A DNA stretch of 64,000 bases from Micavibrio sp. (GCA_002699085.1 PAAR01000009.1:71725-135724); one strand, 5' to 3'; counted from the first letter of the stretch, positions 17,588-28,217 are shown. Made by a program: numbers and translations. The notes: generated by a model not told the origin, from the sequence alone.

Positions 17588-19825
17588 ATGGTTAAATCGT
17601 CATTAACGGCAGAAACAATAGATCAACCGCTCACCGAGATACTCTCTGAGCGGTATTTGTCTTATGCGCTTTCAACCATTATGAGCCGCTCGCTGCCTGA
17701 TGTGCGTGATGGCTTAAAACCTGTGCACCGCCGCTTGCTTTATGCGATGTACGAATTATCCCTGAAACCAGAGAATGCGCCAAAGAAATGCGCACGTGTT
17801 GTCGGTGATGTCATCGGTAAATTCCATCCTCATGGAGATCAGTCTGTTTATGATGCGCTTGTCCGTTTGGCACAAGACTTTGCCGTGCGTTACCCGCTGA
17901 TTAACGGGCAGGGGAATTTCGGTAATATTGATGGCGATAACGCCGCTGCTATGCGTTATACCGAGGCGAAATTAACAGATGTCGCCGCAGCGTTGCTGGA
18001 AGGTATAGAAGAGAATGCTATTGATTTCCGTGCCACTTACGATGGTGAAACGATGGAGCCGATTGTATTGCCATCGGCTTTCCCGAATTTGCTGGCGAAT
18101 GGATCACAAGGCATTGCCGTAGGTATGGCAACAAGCATTCCACCGCATAATGTTGATGAGATTTGTGGTGGTTTATTGCTTATGCTTGATAAAGACCCAA
18201 GCACAGCTGAACTGCTTAAGAAAATTCCTGGGCCTGACTTTCCAACAGGCGGTATATTAGTTGAAGATCCTGCCAATATTAAAACAGCGTATGAAACAGG
18301 CCGAGGCTCTTTCCGCTTAAGGGCACGTTGGGAAGTTGAAAAACTTAATCAAGGGCAATATCAGATTATTGTTACAGAGATTCCATATCAGGTACAAAAA
18401 AGTCGTCTGATTGAAAAAATTGCTGACCTTATTACAACCAAGAAAATCCCAATGCTGGAAGACGTGCGGGATGAATCTGCTGAAGATATTCGTCTCGTTC
18501 TTGTGCCCAAAAACCGCAATGTGGAGCCTGAGTTACTAATGGAAGCACTTTTCCGCCACTCAGATTTAGAAAATCGTGTCTCACTTAATATGAATGTCCT
18601 CGATAACGGTATCAAGCCACGTGTGATGCCATTAAAAGATGTGCTGCGCGCTTTCCTCAACCATCTTCAGGAAGTTCTTGTGCGTCGTTCTGCACATCGT
18701 TTGGATAAGGTTGAAGCACGTTTAGAGATTTTAGAAGGTTATAAGATCGTTTATCTGAATTTAGATGAAGTGATCCGTATTGTTCGTGAAGAGGATTACC
18801 CTAAAGAAGAGTTGATTAAAGCGTTTAATCTTACTGAAAATCAAGCCGAAGCCATTTTGAATATGCGTTTACGCTCTTTGCGTAAGCTAGAAGAAATGGA
18901 AATCCGTAATGAGATTGATAAATTATCAGCAGAACGCCAAGAATTAAAAACACTTCTGGCTTCTGAAGCGGCGCAATGGGCACGTGTTAAAGAACAAGTA
19001 ACAGGCATTAAAGAAAAGTTCGGCAAAACACATCCCGTTGGAAAACGCCGTACAGACTTAGGGGAAGTCCCAACACCTGTTGATATTGATAGCCTTCAAG
19101 AGGCAATGATTGAGAAAGAGCCGATTACGGTAATTTGTTCTGAAAAGGGTTGGATAAGAGCAATGAAAGGCCATAACGTTGTCGAAGATGATGTGAAGTA
19201 TAAAGAAGGCGATCGTGGTAAATTCGTATTCACAGCCTCAACAACGGATAAAATTCTTATTTTTGCAACGAATGGCCGTTTTTACACTGTTGCAGCCAAT
19301 GATTTACCCTCTGGCCGTGGTTTTGGTGAACCGTTACGCTTAATGGTCGATTTACCTAATGATAGCGATATCGTCGAAATGTTTGTTTATGAGGAGACTG
19401 GTAAAGCGCTTATTGCTTCTGAGGCAGGCTATGGGTTTATCGTTAATTTCTCAGATGTTCTGGCTCAAACGAAAAACGGCAAGCAAGTGCTTAATCTATC
19501 CGATGCTCAAGAAGCCGCACTTTGTAAACCTATCGTTGCAGGGCATGATAGTGTCGCTGTAATTGGCCAGAACCGTAAATTGTTGATCTTTTGCATAGAA
19601 GAATTGTCAGAAATGAGCCGTGGTAAAGGCGTTATCTTACAGAAATATAAAGATGGTGGTATCGCTGATCTCAAAACCTTCACTATGGCTGAGGGGCTGT
19701 CTTATAAATACGGTTCAGGTGATCGTGTTATGCAACAAGATGAATTATTGCCTTGGATCGGTAAGCGTGCACAAGCAGGTCGTATGCCGCCTAATGGCTT
19801 CCCTCGTAATAATAAATTTGATTAG
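17588..19825 (+). CDS. parC: DNA topoisomerase IV subunit A
   Basis: The DNA-cleaving subunit of topoisomerase IV, which decatenates daughter chromosomes. The winged-helix core has [17 protein letters not shown] and the active-site tyrosine in [11 protein letters not shown]. The C-terminal beta-pinwheel is shortened relative to GyrA and lacks a clear GyrA box, supporting ParC. Length is 745 residues from the ATG at 17588; a GTG two codons upstream is also in frame. parE is not in the window. The gene converges on motB with an 18-bp gap. Confidence 0.95.
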   Translation: MVKSSLTAETIDQPLTEILSERYLSYALSTIMSRSLPDVRDGLKPVHRRLLYAMYELSLKPENAPKKCARVVGDVIGKFHPHGDQSVYDALVRLAQDFAVRYPLINGQGNFGNIDGDNAAAMRYTEAKLTDVAAALLEGIEENAIDFRATYDGETMEPIVLPSAFPNLLANGSQGIAVGMATSIPPHNVDEICGGLLLMLDKDPSTAELLKKIPGPDFPTGGILVEDPANIKTAYETGRGSFRLRARWEVEKLNQGQYQIIVTEIPYQVQKSRLIEKIADLITTKKIPMLEDVRDESAEDIRLVLVPKNRNVEPELLMEALFRHSDLENRVSLNMNVLDNGIKPRVMPLKDVLRAFLNHLQEVLVRRSAHRLDKVEARLEILEGYKIVYLNLDEVIRIVREEDYPKEELIKAFNLTENQAEAILNMRLRSLRKLEEMEIRNEIDKLSAERQELKTLLASEAAQWARVKEQVTGIKEKFGKTHPVGKRRTDLGEVPTPVDIDSLQEAMIEKEPITVICSEKGWIRAMKGHNVVEDDVKYKEGDRGKFVFTASTTDKILIFATNGRFYTVAANDLPSGRGFGEPLRLMVDLPNDSDIVEMFVYEETGKALIASEAGYGFIVNFSDVLAQTKNGKQVLNLSDAQEAALCKPIVAGHDSVAVIGQNRKLLIFCIEELSEMSRGKGVILQKYKDGGIADLKTFTMAEGLSYKYGSGDRVMQQDELLPWIGKRAQAGRMPPNGFPRNNKFD

Positions 19826-19843
19826 AAGTTACTATTTTTCTCT

Positions 19844-20842
19844 TTATTTAAAATCAATGATTGAGTTTGAGCGCTGTTTGTTTTTCATCGGCTGGCGCAT
19901 ATAGTCTTCACCGCCAACGCCTTTACCTTGAGCGGCATCACGTGCTTTGGTGATCTCATCCTTAATAAGAATGATAGAGATACGTCTGTTCTGTTCTGAT
20001 TTAGGTTTTTCTGGGAAAAGATGATCTGTGTCTGCACGACCAACGACATCAGCAATTTGTTTGCCAGGGAAGCCAGCATCTTCTAATACACGTCGGCTAG
20101 CATTTGCACGATCTGCTGATAACTCCCAGTTAGAATAGCCGCCACGGCCATTATAGGGAATACTATCAGTGTGACCACGTATAGAGAGCTCATTTGGCTT
20201 TTTCTTTATGATAGAGGCTAGTTTTTGTAAAAGATCCTTCATGCGCGGAAACATCTGAGCGGAACCGCTTGGAAACATGGATTGACCTTCTTGGTCAATG
20301 ATTTGAATGCGTAGACCTTCAGGTGTGGTATCAATAATAAGGTTTTTGGCGAGATTAGTAAGTTCAGGATTCTCTTGTAGCGCTTGTTTGATCTCATTTT
20401 CAATCTCATCAAAATTAGCTTGTTCTTCGGCTTCTGCGCGAATAAGCAGTGCTTCTAAACTGTCTTCTTTTGGATCACCTGTTGTGTCCAGCTCTAATTT
20501 GGTAACGTCTTCGGGCGTGTTGATGAGCGGTTGAACCGTCGTAACCATTGCGCCGTCAATAGCGATTGATTGTCCTGCGAGTAAGGCATCTGCACCAGAA
20601 ACTGATTCTGAAACGTTGAGGTCTGTCACGCTTTTAGAAGGAGCGAAATAATCTGAAATACCTACTTTTTGTTCTTCTGTTGTTGCGTTTAAGAGCCACA
20701 TGAGAAGAAAGAAGGCCATCATCGCTGTCACGAAATCGGCATAAGCAACTTTCCATGCCCCACCATGGTGTCCGCCGCCGCCCTTGATAATCTTTTTAAC
20801 GATTATCGGTTGTTCTTTTTTAACATCATCTTCATCAGCCAT
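19844..20842 (-). CDS. motB: Flagellar motor stator protein MotB
   Basis: The peptidoglycan-anchoring stator subunit of the flagellar motor. The N-terminus is GGHHGGAWKVAYADFVTAMM, with the single membrane helix carrying the proton-binding aspartate D36. The C-terminal OmpA-like domain has LSIRGHTDSIPY and ELSADRANASRRVLEDAG. It ends in QRSNSIIDFK. At 332 residues it is typical. It lies 31 bp downstream of motA in the same transcript. The rest of the flagellar genes lie elsewhere. Confidence 0.97.
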   Translation of the reverse strand: MADEDDVKKEQPIIVKKIIKGGGGHHGGAWKVAYADFVTAMMAFFLLMWLLNATTEEQKVGISDYFAPSKSVTDLNVSESVSGADALLAGQSIAIDGAMVTTVQPLINTPEDVTKLELDTTGDPKEDSLEALLIRAEAEEQANFDEIENEIKQALQENPELTNLAKNLIIDTTPEGLRIQIIDQEGQSMFPSGSAQMFPRMKDLLQKLASIIKKKPNELSIRGHTDSIPYNGRGGYSNWELSADRANASRRVLEDAGFPGKQIADVVGRADTDHLFPEKPKSEQNRRISIILIKDEITKARDAAQGKGVGGEDYMRQPMKNKQRSNSIIDFK

Positions 20843-20873
20843 TATGTTCTAAATCCCATTATGGTTACGTGAA

Positions 20874-21752
20874 TTATATTGTCGGTGCATTATTTGTCGC
20901 TTCTTCAACCTCTAAGAAACTTGGCTGCACTTCGTGCTCTAGTGTTTTTCTTGCGAATTCAACGGCTACTTGTGGCGCAGAGCCACCAAGAAATGCGACG
21001 ATCGCTGTTTTTATTACTTTGTAATATTTAGTTTCTGAATCTGTTCTTGCTGTGATCGCACCAGCCATCGGGCCAAAGAAGCCGTATGCGAGCCAAACCC
21101 CAAGGAATGTACCAACAAGCGCAGAACCGATTAGTTTACCAAGAACTTCTGGCGGCTCAGAAATAGAGGCCATTGTTTTAATAACGCCCAAAACCGCTGC
21201 CACAATACCAAGGGCAGGAATACCATCGGCCATTGTTTGAATAGCGTGCCCTGGGTGGCTTTTTTCATGGGCAATTGTGTCTATTTCTTCATCAAGTAAA
21301 GCTTCTATTTCATGCGGCTTGTCATTACCAAGAGAGATGATACGCAGGTAATCACATAAGAAAACGAGCGCATGATGATTATGGTGGAATTTAGGGAAGT
21401 TACGGAAAAGTTCGCTTTGGTCGGGATTTTCAATGTGAGACTCAAGTGCTAACCAACCTTTTGAACGTGCTGTTTTAAAGACCACATAGAGCATGCTGAG
21501 CAGCTCCATATATTCGTCTTTACTATGAGCGTTAGGGTTTAACATTTTACCGAAGTAACCCAAAGTGGCTTTAACAGTATGGGGTGTATTGGCTGTTAAG
21601 AATGCACAAATAGCACAACCTAGAATAATGATTGTCTCTCCAGGCATGGCGGGAATGATAACGCCTGTAATAACTTTCATTTTACCACCTGCGACAAAGA
21701 AGCCGCCGAAAGTCATAACGAAAATACCGAGTAGTCCAACAATTTTAAGCAT
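20874..21752 (-). CDS. motA: Flagellar motor stator protein MotA
   Basis: The torque-generating stator subunit forming the proton channel with MotB. Four membrane segments are visible; the first two flank residue 30-55 (VIIPAMPGETIIILGCAICAF), and the last two lie after MADGIPALGIVAAVLGVIKTM and GSALVGTFLGVWLAYGFFGP. The family-typical MADGIPALGIVAAVLGV and the cytoplasmic charged loop are present. It has 292 residues and a strong GGGGAG ribosome binding site. A MarR-type regulator lies 37 bp upstream on the same strand. Confidence 0.97.
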   Translation of the reverse strand: MLKIVGLLGIFVMTFGGFFVAGGKMKVITGVIIPAMPGETIIILGCAICAFLTANTPHTVKATLGYFGKMLNPNAHSKDEYMELLSMLYVVFKTARSKGWLALESHIENPDQSELFRNFPKFHHNHHALVFLCDYLRIISLGNDKPHEIEALLDEEIDTIAHEKSHPGHAIQTMADGIPALGIVAAVLGVIKTMASISEPPEVLGKLIGSALVGTFLGVWLAYGFFGPMAGAITARTDSETKYYKVIKTAIVAFLGGSAPQVAVEFARKTLEHEVQPSFLEVEEATNNAPTI

Positions 21753-21789
21753 TTATAGTGTATCTCCCCAAAGCTTGAGTTGCTTAATT

Positions 21790-22260
21790 CTAATAATCAT
21801 CCATGCCAGCAAATTGTGTTTTTGCAGCCCAAAACCGCTCAAGCATTTTTAAAATGTCTAAAGCATCTGTGATATCAACTTCTTTAATGTCTGTTGATTT
21901 CATTGTTTGCTCGTGGTTAAGGATCATTTCTTTAACAACTTCATACAATTCTTTGCCTTTGTCAGAGCAACGCACACGGATAGAGCGTTTGTCATGGACA
22001 GAGCGCTCTTGAACAAGATATTCGTTTTTCACCATGTTTTTGATGTTGTAAGACACGTTCGAACCTAGATAGTAACCACGGATTGTTAGCTCACCTACAG
22101 TTAGTTCATCATGGCCAATATTAAATAGGATCATGGCTTGGACGTTGTTAATGTCTTGAATGCCTTTTTTATCAAGCTCTACTTTTAAAACATCAAGAAA
22201 ACGTCTGTGCAGGCGCTCAATAAGTTGAACAAGGTCATAATATTTTGAACTGAAAATCAC
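21790..22260 (-). CDS. MarR-family winged-helix regulator (LdtR-like)
   Basis: A 156-residue winged-helix protein. The order of elements (long first helix, NNVQAMILFNIG, a recognition-helix region GSNVSYNIKNMVKNEYL, and the wing QERSVHDKRSIRVRCSDKGKEL) matches MarR proteins and resembles the alphaproteobacterial LdtR group, some of whose members influence cell wall and motility genes (family knowledge; assignment here tentative). The start is a GTG at 22260 with a well-placed GGAG seven bases upstream; the nearby ATG is out of frame. It sits directly upstream of motA on the same strand, so it may be co-transcribed with the stator genes. Confidence 0.8.
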   Translation of the reverse strand: MIFSSKYYDLVQLIERLHRRFLDVLKVELDKKGIQDINNVQAMILFNIGHDELTVGELTIRGYYLGSNVSYNIKNMVKNEYLVQERSVHDKRSIRVRCSDKGKELYEVVKEMILNHEQTMKSTDIKEVDITDALDILKMLERFWAAKTQFAGMDDY

Positions 22261-22337
22261 GTATATGCTCCATTAGCGAAAAAATTTGTCGATCAAGTAA
22301 TTGATTCTACAATAAGATAGCCCAGTTTTCCAGCCCA

Positions 22338-23612
22338 TCAAAGCGTATTTATTGCCGCAGAAGATTTTTCTACCTCAATAGTCCAAGGGCGTTGCTTTCC
22401 GCAGATGGATTCAGCGACCTTTAGGCCACTGACGAGACCATCTTCGTGGAAGCCATAGCCGCACCATGCCCCACAAAACCATAAATTGTCTTTACCTTGG
22501 ATAGTTTTGATCTGATTTTGAGCATTTGTCATCTCTTGAGAAAAAACAGGATGCTCATAATTAATTATCTTAATCGTTTTGTCTGCACTTGGTGCTGTTG
22601 GTGGATTAAGGGAGACGAAATAATCCTGACTTGAAGGAATAAAGCTTTGTAATTTGTTCATCCAATATGTCAGTGAAACAGCGTTGCCCTCACTCGTGAG
22701 GGAGTTCCAGCTTGCCCAGTTGGCCTTATCTTTTGGCATTAACGCTTCGTCTTGATGTAGATAGGCCGTATTCGGCGTATAAGGAATATTTCTTAGTATG
22801 TTTTTTTGGTCGTTGTGTGAGGATCCTAGTATTTGTGCTGCTTGGTCAGAATGGCAGGCAAAAACAACATGATCGAATGTATAGCTGGCTTTGTCGGTTG
22901 TTAATGTGTTCTTGCTGACAGTCTTAACAGCTTCGTTGAGATGTATTTTATCTTTGAATTTATGGGTAATTTTAGCGACGTATTCTCGAGAACCATTTAG
23001 CACCGTATACCATTGCGGACGTTTGATAAGATTGAATAGTCCGTGATTGACAAAGAAACGGATAAAACTTTGTGCGGGAAATCCGCCAATATCTTCTGTC
23101 CCCATTGACCAAATTGCTGCCGCCATTGGGTAAAGATGGTTATTTATAAAGTTCTGCGAGTAGCGATTTTTTTTGAGGTATTCACTCAATGTAATATTGT
23201 CCTTTGTTTTTAACAGCTTTGGCGCAGTCTTATAAAAACGAACAAGATCAAAAATCATTTGATAATATTTGAGCGAAAAGCGGTTTTTAGGATTAGCAAA
23301 CAACGCATTGCTGGAATACTCGGTTTCGCCGCTATTTAGGCTTACTGCATAAGACATGTCTGCTTCTATGGTGCGTACATTAAGTTCTTTAAAAAGGGCG
23401 ATTAAATTAGGGTATGTCCATTCATTGTAAACAATAAAACCCGTATCAATGGCTGGAAAGCCTTTTTCTTGGACGGTGTTGGTGTGACCGCCAATATAAT
23501 TATTTTTTTCAAAAAGGGTCACGTCATGTCCATGATGATTAAGAAGCCAAGCCGCCCCCATGCCTGCAATGCCTGTGCCGATAACGGCTATCTTTTGAGG
23601 TTTATTCGTCAT
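22338..23612 (-). CDS. FAD-dependent amine-oxidase-fold protein (COG2907)
   Basis: A 424-residue flavoprotein. It opens with KIAVIGTGIAGMGAAWLLNHHG and a GGHTNTV motif typical of COG2907, and ends with a flavin-binding GAWCGYGFHEDGLVSGL. In other proteobacteria the family travels with a DUF1365 protein and a cyclopropane-fatty-acid-type methyltransferase, and is tied to membrane lipid change under photo-oxidative stress (family knowledge). Neither partner is adjacent here. The gene overlaps the photolyase gene upstream by 11 bp and is thus co-transcribed with it. The precise reaction is unknown. Confidence 0.85.
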   Translation of the reverse strand: MTNKPQKIAVIGTGIAGMGAAWLLNHHGHDVTLFEKNNYIGGHTNTVQEKGFPAIDTGFIVYNEWTYPNLIALFKELNVRTIEADMSYAVSLNSGETEYSSNALFANPKNRFSLKYYQMIFDLVRFYKTAPKLLKTKDNITLSEYLKKNRYSQNFINNHLYPMAAAIWSMGTEDIGGFPAQSFIRFFVNHGLFNLIKRPQWYTVLNGSREYVAKITHKFKDKIHLNEAVKTVSKNTLTTDKASYTFDHVVFACHSDQAAQILGSSHNDQKNILRNIPYTPNTAYLHQDEALMPKDKANWASWNSLTSEGNAVSLTYWMNKLQSFIPSSQDYFVSLNPPTAPSADKTIKIINYEHPVFSQEMTNAQNQIKTIQGKDNLWFCGAWCGYGFHEDGLVSGLKVAESICGKQRPWTIEVEKSSAAINTL

Positions 23613-25041
23613 TATTATTCTTTTTCTTTATAGTGGCATAAGCGTCCAAGGCGCGGTTTCGTGTGGCAGAGAGGTCTAATATTGGTTTTGGATAATCGTT
23701 GCCCAAAACGATATCTGCTTTTTTTAGTGTATTTTCGTCCAAAGTCCATGGCTCATGGATATCTTTATCGGAGAGTTTGGATAATTCTGGCACCCATTGA
23801 CGAATATAGTCGCCATTACCGTCGAATTTCTTGCTTTGTAGTAGGGGGTTGAATACACGAAAATAGGGTGCTGCATCGGCACCGCAGCCAGCGATCCATT
23901 GCCAGCTAGCACTGTTATTTGCAAGATCTGCATCAACCAAACAATCCCAAAACCATTGTTCACCCTCGTGCCAATGTACAAGCATATTTTTTACGAGGAA
24001 GCTACCAACAATCATACGGCAACGTCCATGCATATAACCTGTTGCCCACAACTCACGCATAGCAGCGTCGATAATTGGGTAACCTGTCTGACCTTTTTTC
24101 CATGCTTCTAAGGTGCTTTTATCTGGGTGCCACGGAAAGTCTTTGAAATTTTCTTGAAGAGGTTCATGCGTGATGTCAGGAAAATGATAGAGTAAATGAT
24201 AAGAGAATTCTCTCCAACCTAACTCAGAATGAAAATGATCTAAGTCCTTTTGAGGGATTTTATTGTGTTCAGCAATAAAAGCGCTTTGATACCAAGCTTG
24301 GTGCGGTGATATTTGGCCGTGATGCAAGTAAGGGGAAAGACGTGACACATTATTTTGTGAAGGAATATTACGGCCTTCTTTGTAATCGTTTAGTCCATCT
24401 TCAAGAAAGTCTGTTAAGCGTTGATGTCCGCTTTTTTCTGAAATATCCCAATAACTTGTCATTTTCTGGCCCCAACCACCTTCTTCTTTAGGAGGTAATA
24501 GATTTAAGTCATTAATTGATAATCCTTGGTGTGAATAAATATCAATTTTGTCTGGTTTGCCTAAGGGTTCACGGGGGGCAGTATGATTTAAACACCCTTT
24601 GCGATAATAAGGCGTAAAGACTTTATAAGGTGTATCTGCTTGTGTTTTTATGTGCCAAGGTTCCCACAGCAATGAGCCATTAAAGCTTTTGCATTCAATC
24701 TCAAGATTTTCTTTAATTTTTTTATCACGAGAAATACGCCATGGTTCATAACATCTGTTCCAATAAATGGCTTTTGCTTTTGTTTCTTTAATGAGCTGTG
24801 GGACAAGCTTTTTTGCATCGCCTTTAAGGATGCATAGTTTACCATTTAATTGCGTATTAAGATCAATAAGGCTGTGATGCGTCCATACACGATTAGCGGC
24901 ACCCATTTTCCATGTTCCAGCATTAGTGTCATCTAAAATATAAATCGGTAATATTTTACCTTCTGAAGCAGCGGCGTGCAGAGCAGGGTTGTCGGCTAAT
25001 CTCAAATCTTGTCTAAACCAAACAATGATTGGCTCATTCAT
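23602..25041 (-). CDS. phrB: Deoxyribodipyrimidine photolyase
   Basis: A class I CPD photolyase of 479 residues that uses blue light and FADH- to reverse pyrimidine dimers. The N-terminal antenna domain begins IIVWFRQDLRLADNPAL. The FAD-binding domain shows GWREFSYHLLYHFP, YPIIDAAMRELWATGYMHGR and WDCLVDADLANNSASWQW, including the tryptophan pattern of the electron-transfer chain. It is the first gene of the minus-strand group (phrB, COG2907, then marR and motAB) and is divergent from the Acg-type flavoprotein with 65 bp between. Confidence 0.96.
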   Translation of the reverse strand: MNEPIIVWFRQDLRLADNPALHAAASEGKILPIYILDDTNAGTWKMGAANRVWTHHSLIDLNTQLNGKLCILKGDAKKLVPQLIKETKAKAIYWNRCYEPWRISRDKKIKENLEIECKSFNGSLLWEPWHIKTQADTPYKVFTPYYRKGCLNHTAPREPLGKPDKIDIYSHQGLSINDLNLLPPKEEGGWGQKMTSYWDISEKSGHQRLTDFLEDGLNDYKEGRNIPSQNNVSRLSPYLHHGQISPHQAWYQSAFIAEHNKIPQKDLDHFHSELGWREFSYHLLYHFPDITHEPLQENFKDFPWHPDKSTLEAWKKGQTGYPIIDAAMRELWATGYMHGRCRMIVGSFLVKNMLVHWHEGEQWFWDCLVDADLANNSASWQWIAGCGADAAPYFRVFNPLLQSKKFDGNGDYIRQWVPELSKLSDKDIHEPWTLDENTLKKADIVLGNDYPKPILDLSATRNRALDAYATIKKKNNNDE

Positions 25042-25106
25042 AAAAAACCTTTTCTTTTGTAACGTATATAAGTAGTTTAAGGGCTAATGAAAAGGGTTTA
25101 AGTTTT

Positions 25107-26213
25107 ATGGATGCGTTTTCAGCATGGAAAATTTCGGAAAATGACTTTCCTGTCGATGGAAATGAAGTAACAAAACTTCGTTTTTTGGCAAGTTACGCTA
25201 CTTTGTCGCCATCTACATATAATACGCAGCCATGGTTGTTTATTGTTGAAGGGAAGGGGCTTGGCCTTTATTTGGATCGTAGACAAGGTTTGGCCGTAAT
25301 CGATCCTGAAGATCGTCAAATGGTTTTAGGTTGCGCCTCAGCACTTTATTATATGGAAGTGGCGGCAAAGTATTTTGGTTATAAGCTCGAAATAACGCTA
25401 AAAAGCGAAGAAGAAGGTGATGAAGATTTATTGGCACGGATTACGCTCGGTGTGCCACATCAACCATCTGAAGAAGAAAAATTATTATTTAATGTAATTA
25501 CAAAAACGCATCCTAATAAAAAGGCATTCCACAAAGGTCCTGTAGCAAATGATGATTTAGTAGCACTCAAAGAAGTTGTCGCAAAGCAAGGTGCGTGGCT
25601 TCATATTTGTGATTCAAATGAGAAAAACGCCCTAACAAGAATGATTATTGAAGCGGATTATATCCAAGGCTCGAAGCGTAATTTTCGTCGTGAATTAGCG
25701 TCATGGACGGATCGCCGACGTTTGCTTTCAGGAGATGGCACGCCACAAGCAACTTTGAGCACAAAGCGCATCTTAACTTCTATGGAGCCTTTGGCGGAAA
25801 GACGCTTTACGGTAGAAGATGATAGCGTTGTTTCTGATGAAAAAATGCTGGATCATATGCCTGTTTTGGCTGTGTTGGGCTCGGTGACTGGGGCTTTATC
25901 CAATAAAATAATGGCTGGACGTGGCTTTGCGGCGCTGATACTAGAGGCTGAGCTTCGTGGTATTGCCTTTTCAACGCTCAATCAGCCTTGCCAATTACCA
26001 GAAACACGTTTGCGTATGTATGATGAGTTGGGTCTTCAAGGACGTGCGCATATTATACTACGTTTGGGATATCCTAAAAAGAAAGCCGAAATATTGCCAA
26101 GGCGACCTATTGGCTCGGTTGTGTTGTCTAATGTGGAAGAGATTGCACCCGTTGTGCCAAAGAAAAATATGCTTGATGCATTAGTCAATTTTTTCACTAA
26201 AAAACCCTCTTAA
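25107..26213 (+). CDS. Acg-family FMN-binding oxidoreductase (nitroreductase fold)
   Basis: A 368-residue two-domain nitroreductase-fold protein. The N-terminal part shows LASYATLSPSTYNTQPWLF, the flavin-binding opening typical of the Acg family (named for the mycobacterial Acg protein, which sequesters FMN). The C-terminal half ends with the second nitroreductase-like half, GRAHIILRLGYPKKKAE. The molecular role is not well fixed for the family; a flavin store or reductase of organic substrates is likely. It is divergent from phrB, suggesting a shared stress-related control region (inference). Confidence 0.82.
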   Translation: MDAFSAWKISENDFPVDGNEVTKLRFLASYATLSPSTYNTQPWLFIVEGKGLGLYLDRRQGLAVIDPEDRQMVLGCASALYYMEVAAKYFGYKLEITLKSEEEGDEDLLARITLGVPHQPSEEEKLLFNVITKTHPNKKAFHKGPVANDDLVALKEVVAKQGAWLHICDSNEKNALTRMIIEADYIQGSKRNFRRELASWTDRRRLLSGDGTPQATLSTKRILTSMEPLAERRFTVEDDSVVSDEKMLDHMPVLAVLGSVTGALSNKIMAGRGFAALILEAELRGIAFSTLNQPCQLPETRLRMYDELGLQGRAHIILRLGYPKKKAEILPRRPIGSVVLSNVEEIAPVVPKKNMLDALVNFFTKKPS

Positions 26214-26436
26214 CGTATCTTTGGCTATTAAATAGTCTTTTATGATATAATTTAGCCTGTAATGAGTAAGTTTTGCTTGCATTTTATAGTGATGCAGCGT
26301 AAAAAGCCCATAATTCACATGCAAGGTCGTGGATAGTACCGTTAAAAGTACCGCCACATCCGGTGTGTTTCTTGTTTTTTTAAAGAAGCATTATCCCTTG
26401 CAGAGGTATAACTGGAATGAAAGGAACAAATATCCA
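26214..26436. promoter_or_regulatory. Upstream region of rpsB with promoter-like TATAAT
   Basis: A 223-bp gap before the rpsB-tsf operon. A perfect TATAAT at 26246-26251 has only a weak TTGGCT (26221-26226) upstream at 19-bp spacing. If used, it leaves a leader of about 180 nt, with a small ACCG/CGGT hairpin in the middle. A long rpsB leader is known in gammaproteobacteria to bind S2; here this is only an analogy. No gene or tRNA seen. Confidence 0.4.
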
Positions 26437-27258
26437 ATGACTATGCCAACATTTACTATGCGCCAATTACTAGAAGCTGGCGTTCACTTCGGCCATAACA
26501 CACGTTTATGGAATCCAAAAATGAAACCGTTTATCTTCGGTGTTCGTAATAATATTCACGTTCTTGACCTACAGCAAACTGTGCCATTGTTAAACAATGC
26601 TCTACAGAATATCCGTGATATTGCCGCTAAAGGTGGTCGTATCCTTTTCGTAGGTACTAAGAAGCAAGCACAAGGCACTGTTGCAGAAGCAGCAAAACGT
26701 TGCGGCCAGTACTATGTTAATCACCGCTGGTTGGGTGGTATGCTTACAAACTGGAATACAATGTCTACGTCAATCAAGCGCTTACGTGAAGTTACTGAGA
26801 TTTTAGGTAAAGAAGAAACAGGCTTAACGAAAAAAGAAACATTGATGCTGACACGTGAGCACGAAAAACTTCAAATGACTATTGGCGGTATTAAGGATAT
26901 GGGTGGCAAACCTGACGCTATTTTTATCATTGATGTAAATAAAGAAGATATCGCTGTTTTAGAAGCAAATAAATTAGGTGTACCTGTTTTTGCTATTCTG
27001 GATTCAAATTCAAGCCCAGAAGGTGTTGATTTCCCAGTACCAGGTAATGATGATGCATTGCGTTCAATCGAGCTTTACTGTGATTTATTCGCAGCGGCTA
27101 TTCTTGATGGTATCGCTGCAGATTTGGCAGCCTCTGGTGAAGATGTTGGTGCGGCGGTTGAAGCACCAGCTGAAGAGCTTCCTGCAGCGGATACTGCGGA
27201 AAAAGCAGATGATGCTGAAGCGGTTGCTGAAGAAGAACCGAAAAAAGCATCTGCTTAA
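26437..27258 (+). CDS. rpsB: 30S ribosomal protein S2
   Basis: A primary component of the small ribosomal subunit near the mRNA exit. The core begins [24 protein letters not shown] and includes [14 protein letters not shown] and the usual [17 protein letters not shown] set the start at the ATG at 26437 with AAAGGA upstream; the longer in-frame reading from 26329 adds non-family sequence. The 273-residue protein has an Ala/Glu-rich acidic tail, common in alphaproteobacteria. It heads the rpsB-tsf-pyrH-frr group; tsf follows after 35 bp. Confidence 0.97.
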   Translation: MTMPTFTMRQLLEAGVHFGHNTRLWNPKMKPFIFGVRNNIHVLDLQQTVPLLNNALQNIRDIAAKGGRILFVGTKKQAQGTVAEAAKRCGQYYVNHRWLGGMLTNWNTMSTSIKRLREVTEILGKEETGLTKKETLMLTREHEKLQMTIGGIKDMGGKPDAIFIIDVNKEDIAVLEANKLGVPVFAILDSNSSPEGVDFPVPGNDDALRSIELYCDLFAAAILDGIAADLAASGEDVGAAVEAPAEELPAADTAEKADDAEAVAEEEPKKASA

Positions 27259-27293
27259 TATAAATTGAATTTAAATCTAAAAGGAGACTAAAA

Positions 27294-28217
27294 ATGGCCG
27301 AAATTACAGCCGCACTTGTAAAAGACCTACGTGAACAAACAGGCGCAGGGATGATGGACTGCAAAAAAGCGCTTTCAGAAACAGACGGTAATTTAGAAGC
27401 CGCTATTGATTGGTTGCGTAAAAAAGGTTTGTCAAAAGCTGCTAAGAAATCTAGCCGTGCTGCGGCTGAAGGTTTGGTGGCTGTTGCTGCTTCTGCTGAT
27501 TCAAAGCGTGCGTCTATCGTTGAGATTAATTCTGAAACAGACTTTGTTGCACGTAATGAAGCGTTCCAAGGCTTTGTTAAGAACATCGCTGAAAAAGCGT
27601 TGAATGTCAAAACAGTAGAAGAATTAGCTCAAGTTGATTATCAAGGTAAACCAGCGTCTGAAGCATTGACTGATTTGATTGCTAAAATCGGTGAAAACAT
27701 GACGATGCGTCGTATGACAACACTAGAAGTATCTGAAGGCGTTGTTGCAAGCTATATTCACGCTGCTTTAGTACCTAATTTAGGTCGCATTGGTGTATTG
27801 GTGGCGCTTGAATCATCTGCACCAGCAGACAAACTTCAAGATCTTGGTAAACAATTGGCCATGCATGTTGCTGCGGCTAACCCGTCATTCTTGGATATTT
27901 CTTCGGTTGATGATGAAGCGTTGCAACGTGAGCGTGCGATTTTTGCTGACCAAGCGAAAGCAGCTGGTAAACCTGCTGATATTATTGAGAAAATGGTTGA
28001 TGGTCGTATCCGTAAATATTACGAAGAAGTTGTTCTTATGGAACAGGTTTTTGTTATGGATGGCGAGACAAAAATCTCTACTGTTGTTGAAAATGCCGCT
28101 AAAGAAGCTGGCGCACCAATTAAATTAGCAGGGTTTGTTAAATTCACTGTTGGTGAGGGTGTTGAAAAAGAAGAGACTGATTTCGCTGCAGAAGTGGCTG
28201 CTGTCGCAAACGGCTAG
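27294..28217 (+). CDS. tsf: Elongation factor Ts
   Basis: The guanine nucleotide exchange factor for EF-Tu. It has the N-terminal UBA-like domain with [18 protein letters not shown] and the conserved core [16 protein letters not shown]. The length of 307 residues is normal. It has a strong ribosome binding site (AAAGGAGA). A rho-independent terminator lies 28 bp after the stop, so pyrH may have its own promoter as well as read-through. Confidence 0.97.
   Translation: MAEITAALVKDLREQTGAGMMDCKKALSETDGNLEAAIDWLRKKGLSKAAKKSSRAAAEGLVAVAASADSKRASIVEINSETDFVARNEAFQGFVKNIAEKALNVKTVEELAQVDYQGKPASEALTDLIAKIGENMTMRRMTTLEVSEGVVASYIHAALVPNLGRIGVLVALESSAPADKLQDLGKQLAMHVAAANPSFLDISSVDDEALQRERAIFADQAKAAGKPADIIEKMVDGRIRKYYEEVVLMEQVFVMDGETKISTVVENAAKEAGAPIKLAGFVKFTVGEGVEKEETDFAAEVAAVANG

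Noticed and set aside
26329-26436. Longer rpsB reading from 26329
   Set aside because: The extra residues are not part of S2; ATG 26437 has AAAGGA upstream and gives the normal N-terminus.
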